DNA of 14,657 nucleotides from Candidatus Campbellbacteria bacterium CG10_big_fil_rev_8_21_14_0_10_35_52 (GCA_002778715.1 PFAA01000032.1:7436-22092), one strand, 5' to 3'; positions 1-6,115 are shown, counted from the first letter of the stretch. Numbers and translations are program-made. Notes: a model not told the origin generated them from the letters alone.

Positions 1-87
1 GCGCCAATAGCGAATAGAAGTATCAAATAAGCAGAGATTGAATAAATATTAAATAGCATATAAGATTATACTATACAATTATTTGGG

Positions 88-103
88 ACTTTTTGCAAAA
101 AGT
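88..103. repeat. 16-bp perfect palindrome
   Basis: The bases actttttgcaaaaagt are identical to their reverse complement. The T-rich and A-rich arms could form a weak hairpin or a protein site. It lies in the gene-free start of the window, and no function can be assigned. Confidence 0.4.
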
Positions 104-142
104 GATTTTCGTGAATAATAATACGGACTACTCTTGACTATA

Positions 143-239
143 AATTACGAAACGCAAAAATTTAGGTCCTCGATCGCAAAATCTTTTTATTTTTTAAATG
201 TTTTTGCTCAATAGACCTAAATTTTTGCGTTTCGTAATT
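143..239. repeat. Perfect 26-bp inverted repeat with 45-bp spacer
   Basis: The arm at 143-168 (starting aattacgaaacgc) is the exact reverse complement of 214-239. The 45-bp spacer holds a second small stem, gcaaaa (176-181) with ttttgc (202-207). No T-run follows, so it is not a normal intrinsic terminator. It ends 45 bp before the cysteine desulfurase start and would lie in its 5' leader if transcribed. A small non-autonomous mobile element or a long regulatory hairpin would both fit. Confidence 0.75.
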
Positions 240-284
240 CACAATATTGATGTTTCTTGATTTTATAACGCAACAAAATAATTT

Positions 285-1538
285 ATGAATAAAAATAAAC
301 AGATTTCCATAAAAGGCACAGGAGGGTCTGACCCTCCTGTGCATGGGAAAAAAAGAATATATATGGATTATGCCGCGGCTACTCCAATTGACAATGATGT
401 GTTAAAAGCAATGCAACCATATTTTACCGTTCTTTTTGGCAATGCTGGCGCGATATACAAAGAAGGAGTTATCATAAAAACCGCGATTGATGGCGCGCGT
501 AAAAGCATTGCCGATGTTTTGAACGCAAGAAGCGAAGAAATAGTATTTACATCAGGCGGAACTGAATCTAATAATTTGGCGATTTTCGGAGTAATCAGCG
601 CGCTTGAAGATAGCGGGATGAGGATTAAAGATATGCATTTTATAACAAGCGCTATTGAACATTCGTCTGTTTTGGAATTGTTTAAATTTCTTGAGAAAAA
701 AGGCGCTAATGTCAGTTATATAGGAACGGAAGAAAACGGAATCGTGAATGTGAAAGATATTAAAGAAGCTCTCAAAGAAAATACCGTTCTTGTGTCTATA
801 ATGTATGTGAATAATGAAATAGGAACGATACAGCCAATCGCGGAAATCGCAAAAACACTTCGGCATTTCCGCAAAAAAAAATTAAAATCCAAAATCCAAA
901 ATCCAAGATTGCCGTATTTACACACGGACGCAAGTCAGGCGCCGCTGTATTTTCAGCTTGATGTGGAAAAAATGCATATAGATTTAATGACGCTTGGAGG
1001 GCAGAAAATTTACGGACCAAAAGGTGTCGGGTGTTTATATAAAAAAAGAGATGTAAAAATTAACTCCATTATAAAAGGAGGATGGCAAGAAAACAAATTG
1101 CGAGCCGGAACAGAAAACACGCCTCTTATTATCGGATTTGCGAAAGCGCTGGAGCTTGCCGAAAAAAATAGAGAAAAAGAATATGAAAGAATTAAAACAC
1201 TTCGTGATTATTTTATAACAAAAATATATAAAAAAATTCCGAAAGCGAAGCTTAACGGAAGCAGGGAATCGCGTTCGCCAAATAATATAAATATCTATAT
1301 ACCAAATATTAACGGAGAGTTTTTTGTGGTATTGCTTGACAATAAGGGAATAACTTGCGCCACAAGAAGCGCGTGCAAGGAGGGTGATGAAAACGAGGGC
1401 TCTTATGTAATAGAAGCGCTTAGGTACGGCAGAGAACGGGCAAAAAGCTCGCTTCGTTTTTCACTCGGAAAAGAAACAACAAAAAAAGACATTGATTATG
1501 TTATAAAAATATTAAGCGAAAATATTAAAAAATATTAA
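285..1538 (+). CDS. Cysteine desulfurase, NifS/IscS-like (class V aminotransferase)
   Basis: This PLP enzyme takes sulfur from L-cysteine, giving alanine and an enzyme persulfide for Fe-S clusters or tRNA thiolation. Visible motifs in order are the N-terminal strand IYMDYAAATPID (25-36), FTSGGTESNN (88-97), the ring-stacking His in IEHSSVLE (H126), VNNEIGTIQP (176-184), HTDASQ with the pyridine-binding Asp215, the PLP lysine in GGQKIYGPKG (Lys241), GWQENKLRAGTENT (266-279), and the catalytic loop ATRSACKEG (Cys364). The residue before the PLP lysine is Gln where the family usually has His. The 417-residue length is near the family norm plus a 26-residue N-terminal extension. That extension spans a DNA palindrome, so the true start could be the ATG at 363 or the GTG at 339; an in-frame TAA lies just upstream of 285. 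Residues near 200-207 come from a heptamer repeat. No scaffold gene (iscU/sufU) is adjacent. Confidence 0.93.
   Translation: MNKNKQISIKGTGGSDPPVHGKKRIYMDYAAATPIDNDVLKAMQPYFTVLFGNAGAIYKEGVIIKTAIDGARKSIADVLNARSEEIVFTSGGTESNNLAIFGVISALEDSGMRIKDMHFITSAIEHSSVLELFKFLEKKGANVSYIGTEENGIVNVKDIKEALKENTVLVSIMYVNNEIGTIQPIAEIAKTLRHFRKKKLKSKIQNPRLPYLHTDASQAPLYFQLDVEKMHIDLMTLGGQKIYGPKGVGCLYKKRDVKINSIIKGGWQENKLRAGTENTPLIIGFAKALELAEKNREKEYERIKTLRDYFITKIYKKIPKAKLNGSRESRSPNNINIYIPNINGEFFVVLLDNKGITCATRSACKEGDENEGSYVIEALRYGRERAKSSLRFSLGKETTKKDIDYVIKILSENIKKY
316..342. repeat. 27-bp palindrome pairing an SD-like and an anti-SD-like sequence
   Basis: Arms of 13 bp (316-328 and 330-342) pair perfectly around a single T. 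The left arm contains AGGAGGG (320-326), a near-perfect Shine-Dalgarno sequence, and the right arm contains its complement CCCTCCT. It falls inside the 5' end of the cysteine desulfurase reading frame and encodes part of the extra N-terminal residues. It could be an in-frame palindromic insertion or a hairpin that hides a ribosome site for the GTG at 339. Confidence 0.7.
884..904 (+). repeat. Heptamer aaaatcc x3 inside the cysteine desulfurase
   Basis: Three exact copies of aaaatcc (884-890, 891-897, 898-904) add 21 bp, keeping the frame. They encode a Lys/Ser/Gln/Asn-rich stretch (about residues 200-207) in a loop just before the conserved HTDASQ motif. The unit resembles the degenerate heptamers in leuS. 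Confidence 0.85.
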
Positions 1539-1559
1539 AATTAAAATTTTTCTAAAAAT

Positions 1560-1766
1560 ATGATGAATATTATTAAATATAAATGGTACACAATTTCAGC
1601 GATAGCGGATTTTCCGCACCTTTTTATAAACAATAATAGGATTCAAATATGTATTAAAAGGCGCAATATGATGGATATTCAATATGAATCAATCCAAGAA
1701 GTAAACTAATCTAAAGAGTCCCTGGATGAATTTTATGCTTGTGATGAGCTTTGTAATTCAAAATAA
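1560..1766 (+). pseudogene. Possible decayed helix-turn-helix-type short ORF
   Basis: ATG at 1560 opens a frame of 49 codons to TAA 1707-1709. The same frame then stays open for another 18 codons to TAA 1764-1766. The N-terminal part reads KWYTISAIADFPHLF, then NNNRIQICIKRRN, which resembles the start of small excisionase-like DNA-binding proteins (KWYTI...A... followed by a recognition helix). The internal stop and short length suggest a remnant. The family match is by eye only, and a chance ORF is possible. Confidence 0.25.
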
Positions 1767-1790
1767 TTTACAAAAAAATAATTAGAAAAA

Positions 1791-1894
1791 TCATACGATA
1801 TCGTATGAAACAACAAATAATATGTCAAGGCGATGACCTTGATATTAAATTTGATATTCTCAAAAAAAATCAAATCATACGATATATCATATGA
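1791..1894. promoter_or_regulatory. Pair of related palindromes, operator-like
   Basis: 1791-1808 is a perfect 18-bp palindrome (tcatacgatatcgtatga). 1875-1894 is a near-perfect 20-bp version with one mismatched pair. Both begin with tcatacgata. Their centres are 85 bp apart, close to eight helical turns, as expected if dimers bound both sites on one face of the DNA. Which regulator, if any, uses them is unknown. Confidence 0.4.
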
Positions 1895-1946
1895 AATTAA
1901 TCCGCTATCTAGCGGATAGAAAAATTATTTTATCGTCCAAAGAATT

Positions 1947-1972
1947 ACCATCCAAGGACCACCATCCAAGGA
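1947..1972. repeat. 12-mer accatccaagga repeated twice
   Basis: Copies lie at 1947-1958 and 1961-1972, a period of 14 bp. The reverse-complement fragment tcctcgga follows at 1976-1983, so part could pair as a hairpin. Function unknown. Confidence 0.5.
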
Positions 1973-2024
1973 TAGTCCTCGGATTGCATAAAGAACTTTT
2001 TAAGGATTTAGAATAAATCAACAA

Positions 2025-2058
2025 AACAAAAACCCTGCTATTTGGCGGGGTTTTTGTT
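2025..2058 (+). terminator. Intrinsic terminator
   Basis: Stem aacaaaaaccctgc (2025-2038) pairs with gcggggtttttgtt (2045-2058), with one T-G wobble and loop tatttg. The right arm contains the T-run. No intact gene ends just before it, so it may close the decayed region or insulate khpA. Confidence 0.75.
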
Positions 2059-2079
2059 GTTGTCTATTTATTAGGTTAA

Positions 2080-2117
2080 TATAGAAGTCTGACTTCCAGA
2101 CTTCTATACTTTTTTTG
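2080..2117 (+). terminator. Second tandem intrinsic terminator
   Basis: A 12-bp perfect stem (tatagaagtctg 2080-2091 with 2097-2108) and loop acttc are followed by a T-run (2110-2116). It sits 21 bp after the previous terminator. Confidence 0.75.
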
Positions 2118-2188
2118 TAATGTTTTTCAAAGACAATATTTACGAAAAAGTTTGTAATTTATGGTTTGTTAAACTTATATGCAAAGCA

Positions 2189-2216
2189 TTGACTTTTTTT
2201 TGTTATTATATACACT
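2189..2216 (+). promoter_or_regulatory. Putative sigma70-type promoter for khpA
   Basis: A -35 box TTGACT (2189-2194) and a -10 box TACACT (2211-2216) with a 16-bp spacer. It would give a leader of about 60 nt before the ATG at 2282. Confidence 0.45.
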
Positions 2217-2281
2217 AAATAATAGCAGAAATGTCGAAAACTGCTTGAATTATAGATTATAAGTCAAATACGATTAGTTTT

Positions 2282-2587
2282 ATGGAAAAGGACCAGCAAT
2301 TTCTTGAATTTGTTATAAAGGAATTGGTTGATAACCCAAATGATGTGAAAGTCAAAAGAACTGTGGACGAGATGGGAGTTCTTCTTACTCTTGATATAAA
2401 CGGACAAGATATGGGGAAAATAATCGGCCGATCTGGAAATACCGCCAAAGCTCTTCGCACGCTTTTAAGAGTCGTTGGGATGAAAAACAACGCTCGAGTG
2501 AACCTCAAAATCAATGAACCGGAAGGTTCAACAAGAGGTCCCGCGTCACGAAGTGTAGATGAAGCGATGAAAGATTTGAAAGTTTAA
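2282..2587 (+). CDS. khpA: KhpA-like KH-domain RNA-binding protein
   Basis: A 101-residue single KH-domain protein that binds RNA. In Gram-positives KhpA partners with KhpB/EloR and affects growth and division. The defining GxxG loop is GRSG (residues 49-52) within MGKIIGRSGNTAKALRTLL. The flanking order (DVKVKRT...VLLTLDIN, then VNLKINEP) fits the family. The C-terminal tail of about 20 residues (TRGPASRSVDEAMKDLKV) is longer than in the roughly 75-80-residue typical form. Its neighbour trmD matches the common rpsP-khpA-rimM-trmD neighbourhood, but rpsP and rimM are absent here and a strong hairpin separates it from trmD. Confidence 0.9.
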   Translation: MEKDQQFLEFVIKELVDNPNDVKVKRTVDEMGVLLTLDINGQDMGKIIGRSGNTAKALRTLLRVVGMKNNARVNLKINEPEGSTRGPASRSVDEAMKDLKV

Positions 2588-2594
2588 ATGTAAA

Positions 2595-2641
2595 AAAAGA
2601 AAAACCGCTTGGAAGCATTGCTTCCAAGCGGTTTTTCTTTT
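2595..2641. terminator. Strong, probably bidirectional terminator after khpA
   Basis: A 22-bp perfect stem (2595-2616 with 2620-2641) has core ccgcttggaagc, loop att, an A-run on the left and a T-run on the right. It begins seven bases after the khpA stop codon. It would end transcription from either side, so khpA and trmD are probably separate transcripts. Confidence 0.9.
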
Positions 2642-2723
2642 AGTATAGTATTTGTTAGCAGACGATAAATTATTAAAAATTACATAAAAGCGTATTATGC
2701 ATAATATGTAAGAATTAATTTGT

Positions 2724-3362
2724 ATGACGACATTTCACATAATTACATTGTTTCCGAACGCATTTAAATCATATACAGGCGAATCTATTATCGCGCGAGC
2801 AATTAAAAATAAAAAAATTAAAATTAATTTTTATAATCCACGCGATTTTACAAAAGACAAACATAAACGAGTTGACCGAAAACCATACGGAGGCGGGCCT
2901 GGTATGGTGCTTGAAGCGGAATCCGTGTTAAAGGCGGCAGAGAAAGCGATAGGACGAAAGAAAAAAGTTAAAATAATTTTTCTCTCGCCAAACGGCAAAC
3001 AGTTTGATAATCTTTACGCAAAAAAACTCGCAGAAATATACAAAGATATTATAATCATATCGGGACGATATGAAGGAATTGACGCTCGGGTCAAAAAAAT
3101 ATTGAGAGCGGAAAGTATTTCAATAGGACCGTATGTGCTCACGGGAGGAGAGCTTCCCGCGATGATTATTTTGGACGCTGTATCAAGACAAATAAAAGGA
3201 GTGCTTGGAAATCAAAGTTCAATAGAAGAAGAAAGAATAGCGAGCCGCGATGTTTATACGCGTCCCGAAGTGTTAATATATAAAGGAAAAAAATACAGCG
3301 CGCCTAAAGTTCTTCTCTCTGGGCATCATAAAAAAATAGAAGATTGGCGAGAGAAGAAATAG
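2724..3362 (+). CDS. trmD: tRNA (guanine-37-N1) methyltransferase TrmD
   Basis: Methylates N1 of G37 beside the anticodon using S-adenosylmethionine, which guards against +1 frameshifting. At 212 residues it is shorter than E. coli TrmD (about 255), with a trimmed C-terminal domain. Visible SPOUT trefoil-knot motifs are FHIITLFPNAF (4-14), RKPYGGGPGMVL (52-63), the knot segment IISGRYEGIDARV (111-123) and SIGPYVLTGGELPAMIILDAVSR (133-155). The linker IASRDVYTRPEV (172-183) and VLLSGHHKKIEDWR (196-209) are also typical. The start ATG directly precedes the conserved first strand. A 14-bp palindrome (2693-2706) lies just upstream and may overlap a TATTAT -10 box. Confidence 0.96.
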   Translation: MTTFHIITLFPNAFKSYTGESIIARAIKNKKIKINFYNPRDFTKDKHKRVDRKPYGGGPGMVLEAESVLKAAEKAIGRKKKVKIIFLSPNGKQFDNLYAKKLAEIYKDIIIISGRYEGIDARVKKILRAESISIGPYVLTGGELPAMIILDAVSRQIKGVLGNQSSIEEERIASRDVYTRPEVLIYKGKKYSAPKVLLSGHHKKIEDWREKK

Positions 3363-3380
3363 ATTTTTATTCCACGATGA

Positions 3381-3409
3381 TTGTCGCAAATCTTAATAAA
3401 AGTTATAAT
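3381..3409 (+). promoter_or_regulatory. Promoter giving a nearly leaderless transcript
   Basis: A -35 box TTGTCG (3381-3386), a 17-bp spacer and a perfect -10 TATAAT (3404-3409). The predicted transcription start near 3416 is only about 3 nt before the ATG at 3419. This supports that start over the upstream in-frame ATG at 3344, which overlaps trmD. Confidence 0.6.
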
Positions 3410-3418
3410 ATAAACGCT

Positions 3419-3643
3419 ATGTTAAAGAATTTTTTGATTAAAAAAATGCTGAAATCACAGCTTAAGGGAATGCCAGAAGCGGAGCAAGAAAAACTTATAG
3501 GTATGATTGAAAAAAATCCTCAACTTTTTCAGACCATAGCTAAAGAAGCGCAAATAAAAATAAAAGATGGAAAAGACCAAATGACAGCTATGATGGAAGT
3601 AATGCAAAATCACAAGGAAGAGCTTAAAAAAGCGATGGAATGA
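3419..3643 (+). CDS. Small conserved-type helical protein of unknown function
   Basis: A 74-residue protein beginning MLKNFLIKKMLKSQLKGMP. It is charged, apparently all-helical, rich in Lys, Glu and Met, with no membrane segment or signal peptide. The pattern MPEAEQEKLIGMIEKNPQLF, then a second amphipathic helix ending EELKKAME, suggests a two-to-three-helix bundle or coiled coil. An in-frame ATG at 3344 would add 25 residues, but it lies inside trmD and upstream of a good promoter, so the shorter form is preferred. I recall similar short proteins in Parcubacteria genomes, but this is memory only and no function can be assigned. Confidence 0.75.
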   Translation: MLKNFLIKKMLKSQLKGMPEAEQEKLIGMIEKNPQLFQTIAKEAQIKIKDGKDQMTAMMEVMQNHKEELKKAME

Positions 3644-3678
3644 GATAAAAATTAGTCAGCAAATAATAAATTAAAATT

Positions 3679-4182
3679 ATGGACTTGCATATATTTTTAA
3701 TAACAACACATCTTATTGGAGTCGCTCTCGGAGTTGGAGGCGCGACTTTTGGCGGCATTCTTTATCTGAAAGCGCTTAAAGATGGCAAGATTGACCCAAT
3801 GGAAGGAGAATGGCTTTCTATAATTTTTACAACTCTTAGAGTGGGACTTGTAATAACCGTATTGTCGGGCTTTGGATTTCTTCTTGAATATCGTATGACA
3901 GGACAAGAAGAGCGGCTTCTTGACCCTCGGCTTTGGGCGAAACTTACGATTATATTTATACTTGTTTCAAACGCGCTTTTAATGCAAATGAGAAAAATAC
4001 CAATGTGGCTCGGGGAAGGACTTTCAATCACTTCATGGTATGGAGCGCTTACTCTTGGAATAATAAGAGGCGCTGATTATTCATATTTTACATTTTTAAT
4101 TTTTTACGCAATCGCTGTATTTGTTATAATTGGCGTATTATCAATAATTAAAAAATTATATTTAGGTAAATATTTTATATGA
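3679..4182 (+). CDS. Multi-pass membrane protein with an N-terminal His motif
   Basis: A 167-residue protein with about five hydrophobic segments (roughly 5-28, 48-69, 87-104, 117-130, 135-158). The first helix carries His4 and His11 in THLIGVALGVGGATF. This resembles the H...GxxxxxGG first helix of CopD/DUF2269-type membrane proteins, some of which are haem-linked. The likeness is by eye and does not prove a family. It opens a cluster with two more membrane proteins and a flavodoxin-fold reductase, and its stop overlaps the next start (ATGA at 4179-4182), so the two are translationally coupled. A redox or electron-carrier role is inferred from context. Confidence 0.8.
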   Translation: MDLHIFLITTHLIGVALGVGGATFGGILYLKALKDGKIDPMEGEWLSIIFTTLRVGLVITVLSGFGFLLEYRMTGQEERLLDPRLWAKLTIIFILVSNALLMQMRKIPMWLGEGLSITSWYGALTLGIIRGADYSYFTFLIFYAIAVFVIIGVLSIIKKLYLGKYFI

Positions 4183-4637
4183 CGCAAACTTTATCAATAT
4201 TGCTATCCGTTCATATTATTATAGGAGTTATAGGAATAATAGCTTCATACGCGACGCTCCTTTGGCTTTTCAAAAAAAATATTTCGGTTCGCTTGCTTAA
4301 AATATCTTCTATTACCGCTTTTGTCGCGTATATTACAGCGTGGATAACAGGGGGCTATTATTATGTGGTGTATTATGGAAGCAATGTTAAGCCGATTATA
4401 AAAGATGGTCCAAATCCTTGGGCGCATTCTATCATAATGGAAACAAAAGAACATATATTTTTATTTCTTCCACTGCTCGCGTTTGTGATTTTACTAACGG
4501 TGTGGTTTAAGGGAAATAATTTGCAAGAAAATCGTCCGCTTAGAAACGCGCTTGCGTTAGTCGTTTTAATAACGCTTATAATATCGGTATTTATGGCGCT
4601 TGGCGGAGTGATAATATCCGGCTCGGCAAGGTTATAA
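4179..4637 (+). CDS. Four-helix membrane protein with conserved-looking histidines
   Basis: A 152-residue protein with about four transmembrane segments (7-29, 41-60, 92-110, 124-146). His12 lies in helix one (SVHIIIGVIGI). His83 and His92 flank the third helix in WAHSIIMETKEHIFLFLP. Paired histidines at helix ends are what a b-type haem or quinone site would need, but no definite family is recognised. Its start overlaps the upstream gene by 4 nt, implying coupled expression and possibly a complex. Confidence 0.8.
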   Translation: MTQTLSILLSVHIIIGVIGIIASYATLLWLFKKNISVRLLKISSITAFVAYITAWITGGYYYVVYYGSNVKPIIKDGPNPWAHSIIMETKEHIFLFLPLLAFVILLTVWFKGNNLQENRPLRNALALVVLITLIISVFMALGGVIISGSARL

Positions 4638-4678
4638 CAGCGCGTAGGTAAAAATTTTATTTCAAAAATATATAAGAT

Positions 4679-5008
4679 ATGAAAAATAAAAAAAATAAAT
4701 TAATAAATTCATTCGCTATAAGCGCGATTCTCGCAATTGTTTTTATTGTTTTTGCCGTAATTTTCGGAGAATTATATAAACCATTTAAAAATTGGCTTGC
4801 TGGCGCTTTTAACCATCACTGGATAGGGAAAAGCGTTATATCTATTATGATTTTTTATATTTTTGGATTTTTATGTTATTTTAAAATATCAGACCGTGAA
4901 GAAATTTTAATTTATATGTTAAAAATTGTGTTTTGGACAGCTCTCGCTGGCGCGCTGTTAATCACGAGTTTTTATTTATACGAGTATTTTTTAGCAATTC
5001 ATCAATAA
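4679..5008 (+). CDS. Small three-helix membrane protein
   Basis: A 109-residue protein with three hydrophobic helices (about 10-31, 53-69, 79-103). A basic N-terminus (MKNKKNKL) predicts an inside N-terminus. The loop after helix one has NHHWIGK (45-51), with His46 and His47 adjacent near the membrane edge. It lies 41 bp after the previous membrane protein and 13 bp before the reductase. Unrecognised family; probably a subunit of the same assembly. Confidence 0.75.
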   Translation: MKNKKNKLINSFAISAILAIVFIVFAVIFGELYKPFKNWLAGAFNHHWIGKSVISIMIFYIFGFLCYFKISDREEILIYMLKIVFWTALAGALLITSFYLYEYFLAIHQ

Positions 5009-5021
5009 ACAATATAAAAAT

Positions 5022-5606
5022 ATGAAGAAGAAAAAAATTTTCATATTATTAGGTCATCCTGATTGCGAGACATTATCAGGTTATTTAGCCAATTCTTATG
5101 AAAAAGGAGCGAAAGACGCGGGATATGAAGTCAGAAGGACAAATATTTGCGATGTGAAATTTGACCCGATACTGCATAAAGGATATAAAGAAATTCAAGA
5201 GCTTGAGCCAGACCTTATAAAGATGCAGGAGGATTTTAAATGGGCTGACCATATAGTTATACTTTATCCAAATTGGTGGTGCACTATGCCGGCAATTCTA
5301 AAAGGTCTTTTTGATAGAATGTTTTTGCCGGGATTTGCGTTTAGATTTTCAAAAGAAGACCCTTCAAAATGGGAAAAACTCTTAAAGAATAAAACAGCGC
5401 GAATTATAATTACCGTAGGTATGAATCCTATAAAAGTACGGTTTCTTTTTGGAGATTTTACAAATGAACTCGCGCGTGGCATTCTTGGTTTTGCGGGATT
5501 TGACCCCGTGCGTGTAACGACTTTTGGTCCATCTGAACGCGCGTCTGATAAAAAGAAAGAACAATGGCACAAAAAGGTAGAATCTTATGGTAAAAAAGCT
5601 GTTTAA
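5022..5606 (+). CDS. Flavodoxin-fold NAD(P)H oxidoreductase (quinone reductase-like)
   Basis: A 194-residue protein of the NAD(P)H dehydrogenase (quinone)/Flavodoxin_2 type (MdaB, YwrO and KefF relatives). These use FMN or FAD to pass two electrons from NAD(P)H to quinones. Evidence is the first strand and phosphate loop KIFILLGHPDCETLSGYLA (5-23), DHIVILYPNWWCTMPAILKG (76-95), the following FDRMFLPGFAFRF (97-109), and the late segment ILGFAGFDPVRVTTFGP (154-170). Length is typical. It is the only clearly soluble member of the cluster starting at 3679, so it may hand electrons to the membrane partners. The substrate cannot be told from the sequence. Confidence 0.88.
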   Translation: MKKKKIFILLGHPDCETLSGYLANSYEKGAKDAGYEVRRTNICDVKFDPILHKGYKEIQELEPDLIKMQEDFKWADHIVILYPNWWCTMPAILKGLFDRMFLPGFAFRFSKEDPSKWEKLLKNKTARIIITVGMNPIKVRFLFGDFTNELARGILGFAGFDPVRVTTFGPSERASDKKKEQWHKKVESYGKKAV

Positions 5607-5658
5607 TCTGCCAGCGAGCAGATTGAAAAATGGTCTAAGCAAGGTTTAGGTCATAGGT

Positions 5659-5825
5659 CTACGCTCCACAAAACATCAGATATACGCAAACATTAGGTGA
5701 AATTTGACGAAGTAATTTAAAAATTTTTTCTTTTAATTCAGAATATTCTTTTTGATTTATATTTACACCAGTTGTATCAATTCCTCTACATTTTTAAAGG
5801 TACTTAGATTATTTGTTGTTTTCAT
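5659..5825 (-). pseudogene. Frameshifted remnant of a small gene
   Basis: Read on the minus strand from ATG at 5825 the frame begins MKTTNNLSTFKNVEE and stops early. Shifting frame continues as GIDTTGVNINQKEYSELKEK. A second shift at the T6 run (5725-5730) continues as FKLLRQISPNVCVYLMF and ends at TAG 5659-5661. Three coherent segments in one order suggest decay by indels. No family is recognised, and it could be chance in AT-rich DNA. Confidence 0.3.
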
Positions 5826-5864
5826 ACCCTTTGGTGTGAACTATATACTAACCCAGTGCATGAT

Positions 5865-5893
5865 TTGACATGTGGCAACATACGGCGTATTAT
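5865..5893 (+). promoter_or_regulatory. Near-consensus promoter for leaderless hicB
   Basis: A perfect -35 TTGACA (5865-5870), a 17-bp spacer and -10 TATTAT (5888-5893). Transcription should start at or within a base of 5900, exactly the hicB ATG. The upstream in-frame ATG at 5870 overlaps the -35 box and therefore cannot be used from this promoter. Confidence 0.8.
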
Positions 5894-5899
5894 CATAGT

Positions 5900-6115
5900 A
5901 TGAAAAGGAAATTTACCGCGAACTATAAAAAAACGGGGAAATGGTATTCGGCATGGGTTGAGGAAATTCCTGGCGTAAACACACAAGGAAAAACGCTAAA
6001 AGAAGCAAAAGAAAATTTAAAAGAGGCGCTTATGCTTGTGTTGGAAACAAATAAATTGCTGACTGTGCGAGAAGGTAGTAATGTCACTCGGGAGGATATG
6101 GTCATTACAATGTAA
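5900..6115 (+). CDS. hicB: HicB-family antitoxin
   Basis: A 71-residue antitoxin of the HicAB type II system that should bind and neutralise the toxin encoded next. The UPF0150/HicB-like core reads WYSAWVEEIPGVNTQGKTLKEA (15-36), followed by a helix KENLKEALMLVLETNK. It lacks an obvious C-terminal DNA-binding domain, so autoregulation, if any, may need the complex. The start at 5900 is chosen because the promoter places the mRNA 5' end there. The stop overlaps the toxin start by one base (TAATG), giving tight translational coupling. Antitoxin-first order is common outside the E. coli arrangement. Confidence 0.9.
   Translation: MKRKFTANYKKTGKWYSAWVEEIPGVNTQGKTLKEAKENLKEALMLVLETNKLLTVREGSNVTREDMVITM

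Larger units (their letters stand above)
1539..2281. other. 743-bp region without an intact gene
   Basis: Very AT-rich. It holds a decayed short ORF (1560-1766), two related palindromes (1791-1808, 1875-1894), small hairpins at 1834-1851 (tcaagg/ccttga) and 1900-1917 (atccgct/agcggat), a doubled 12-mer (1947-1972), two terminators (2025-2058, 2080-2117) and a promoter for khpA. No tRNA or other known RNA gene was recognised. Confidence 0.6.

Noticed and set aside
884..904. Possible CRISPR-like or mobile repeat in the desulfurase gene.
   Set aside because: Units are 7 bp with no spacers; this is a simple tandem repeat.
552..1020. Several minus-strand ORFs opposite the cysteine desulfurase.
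   Set aside because: They are antisense frames of a clearly coding gene, with no motifs of their own.
3344..3418. An upstream in-frame start for the 74-residue protein after trmD.
   Set aside because: It would overlap trmD by 19 nt and lie upstream of a good promoter; the sequence before 3419 looks unlike the rest of the protein.
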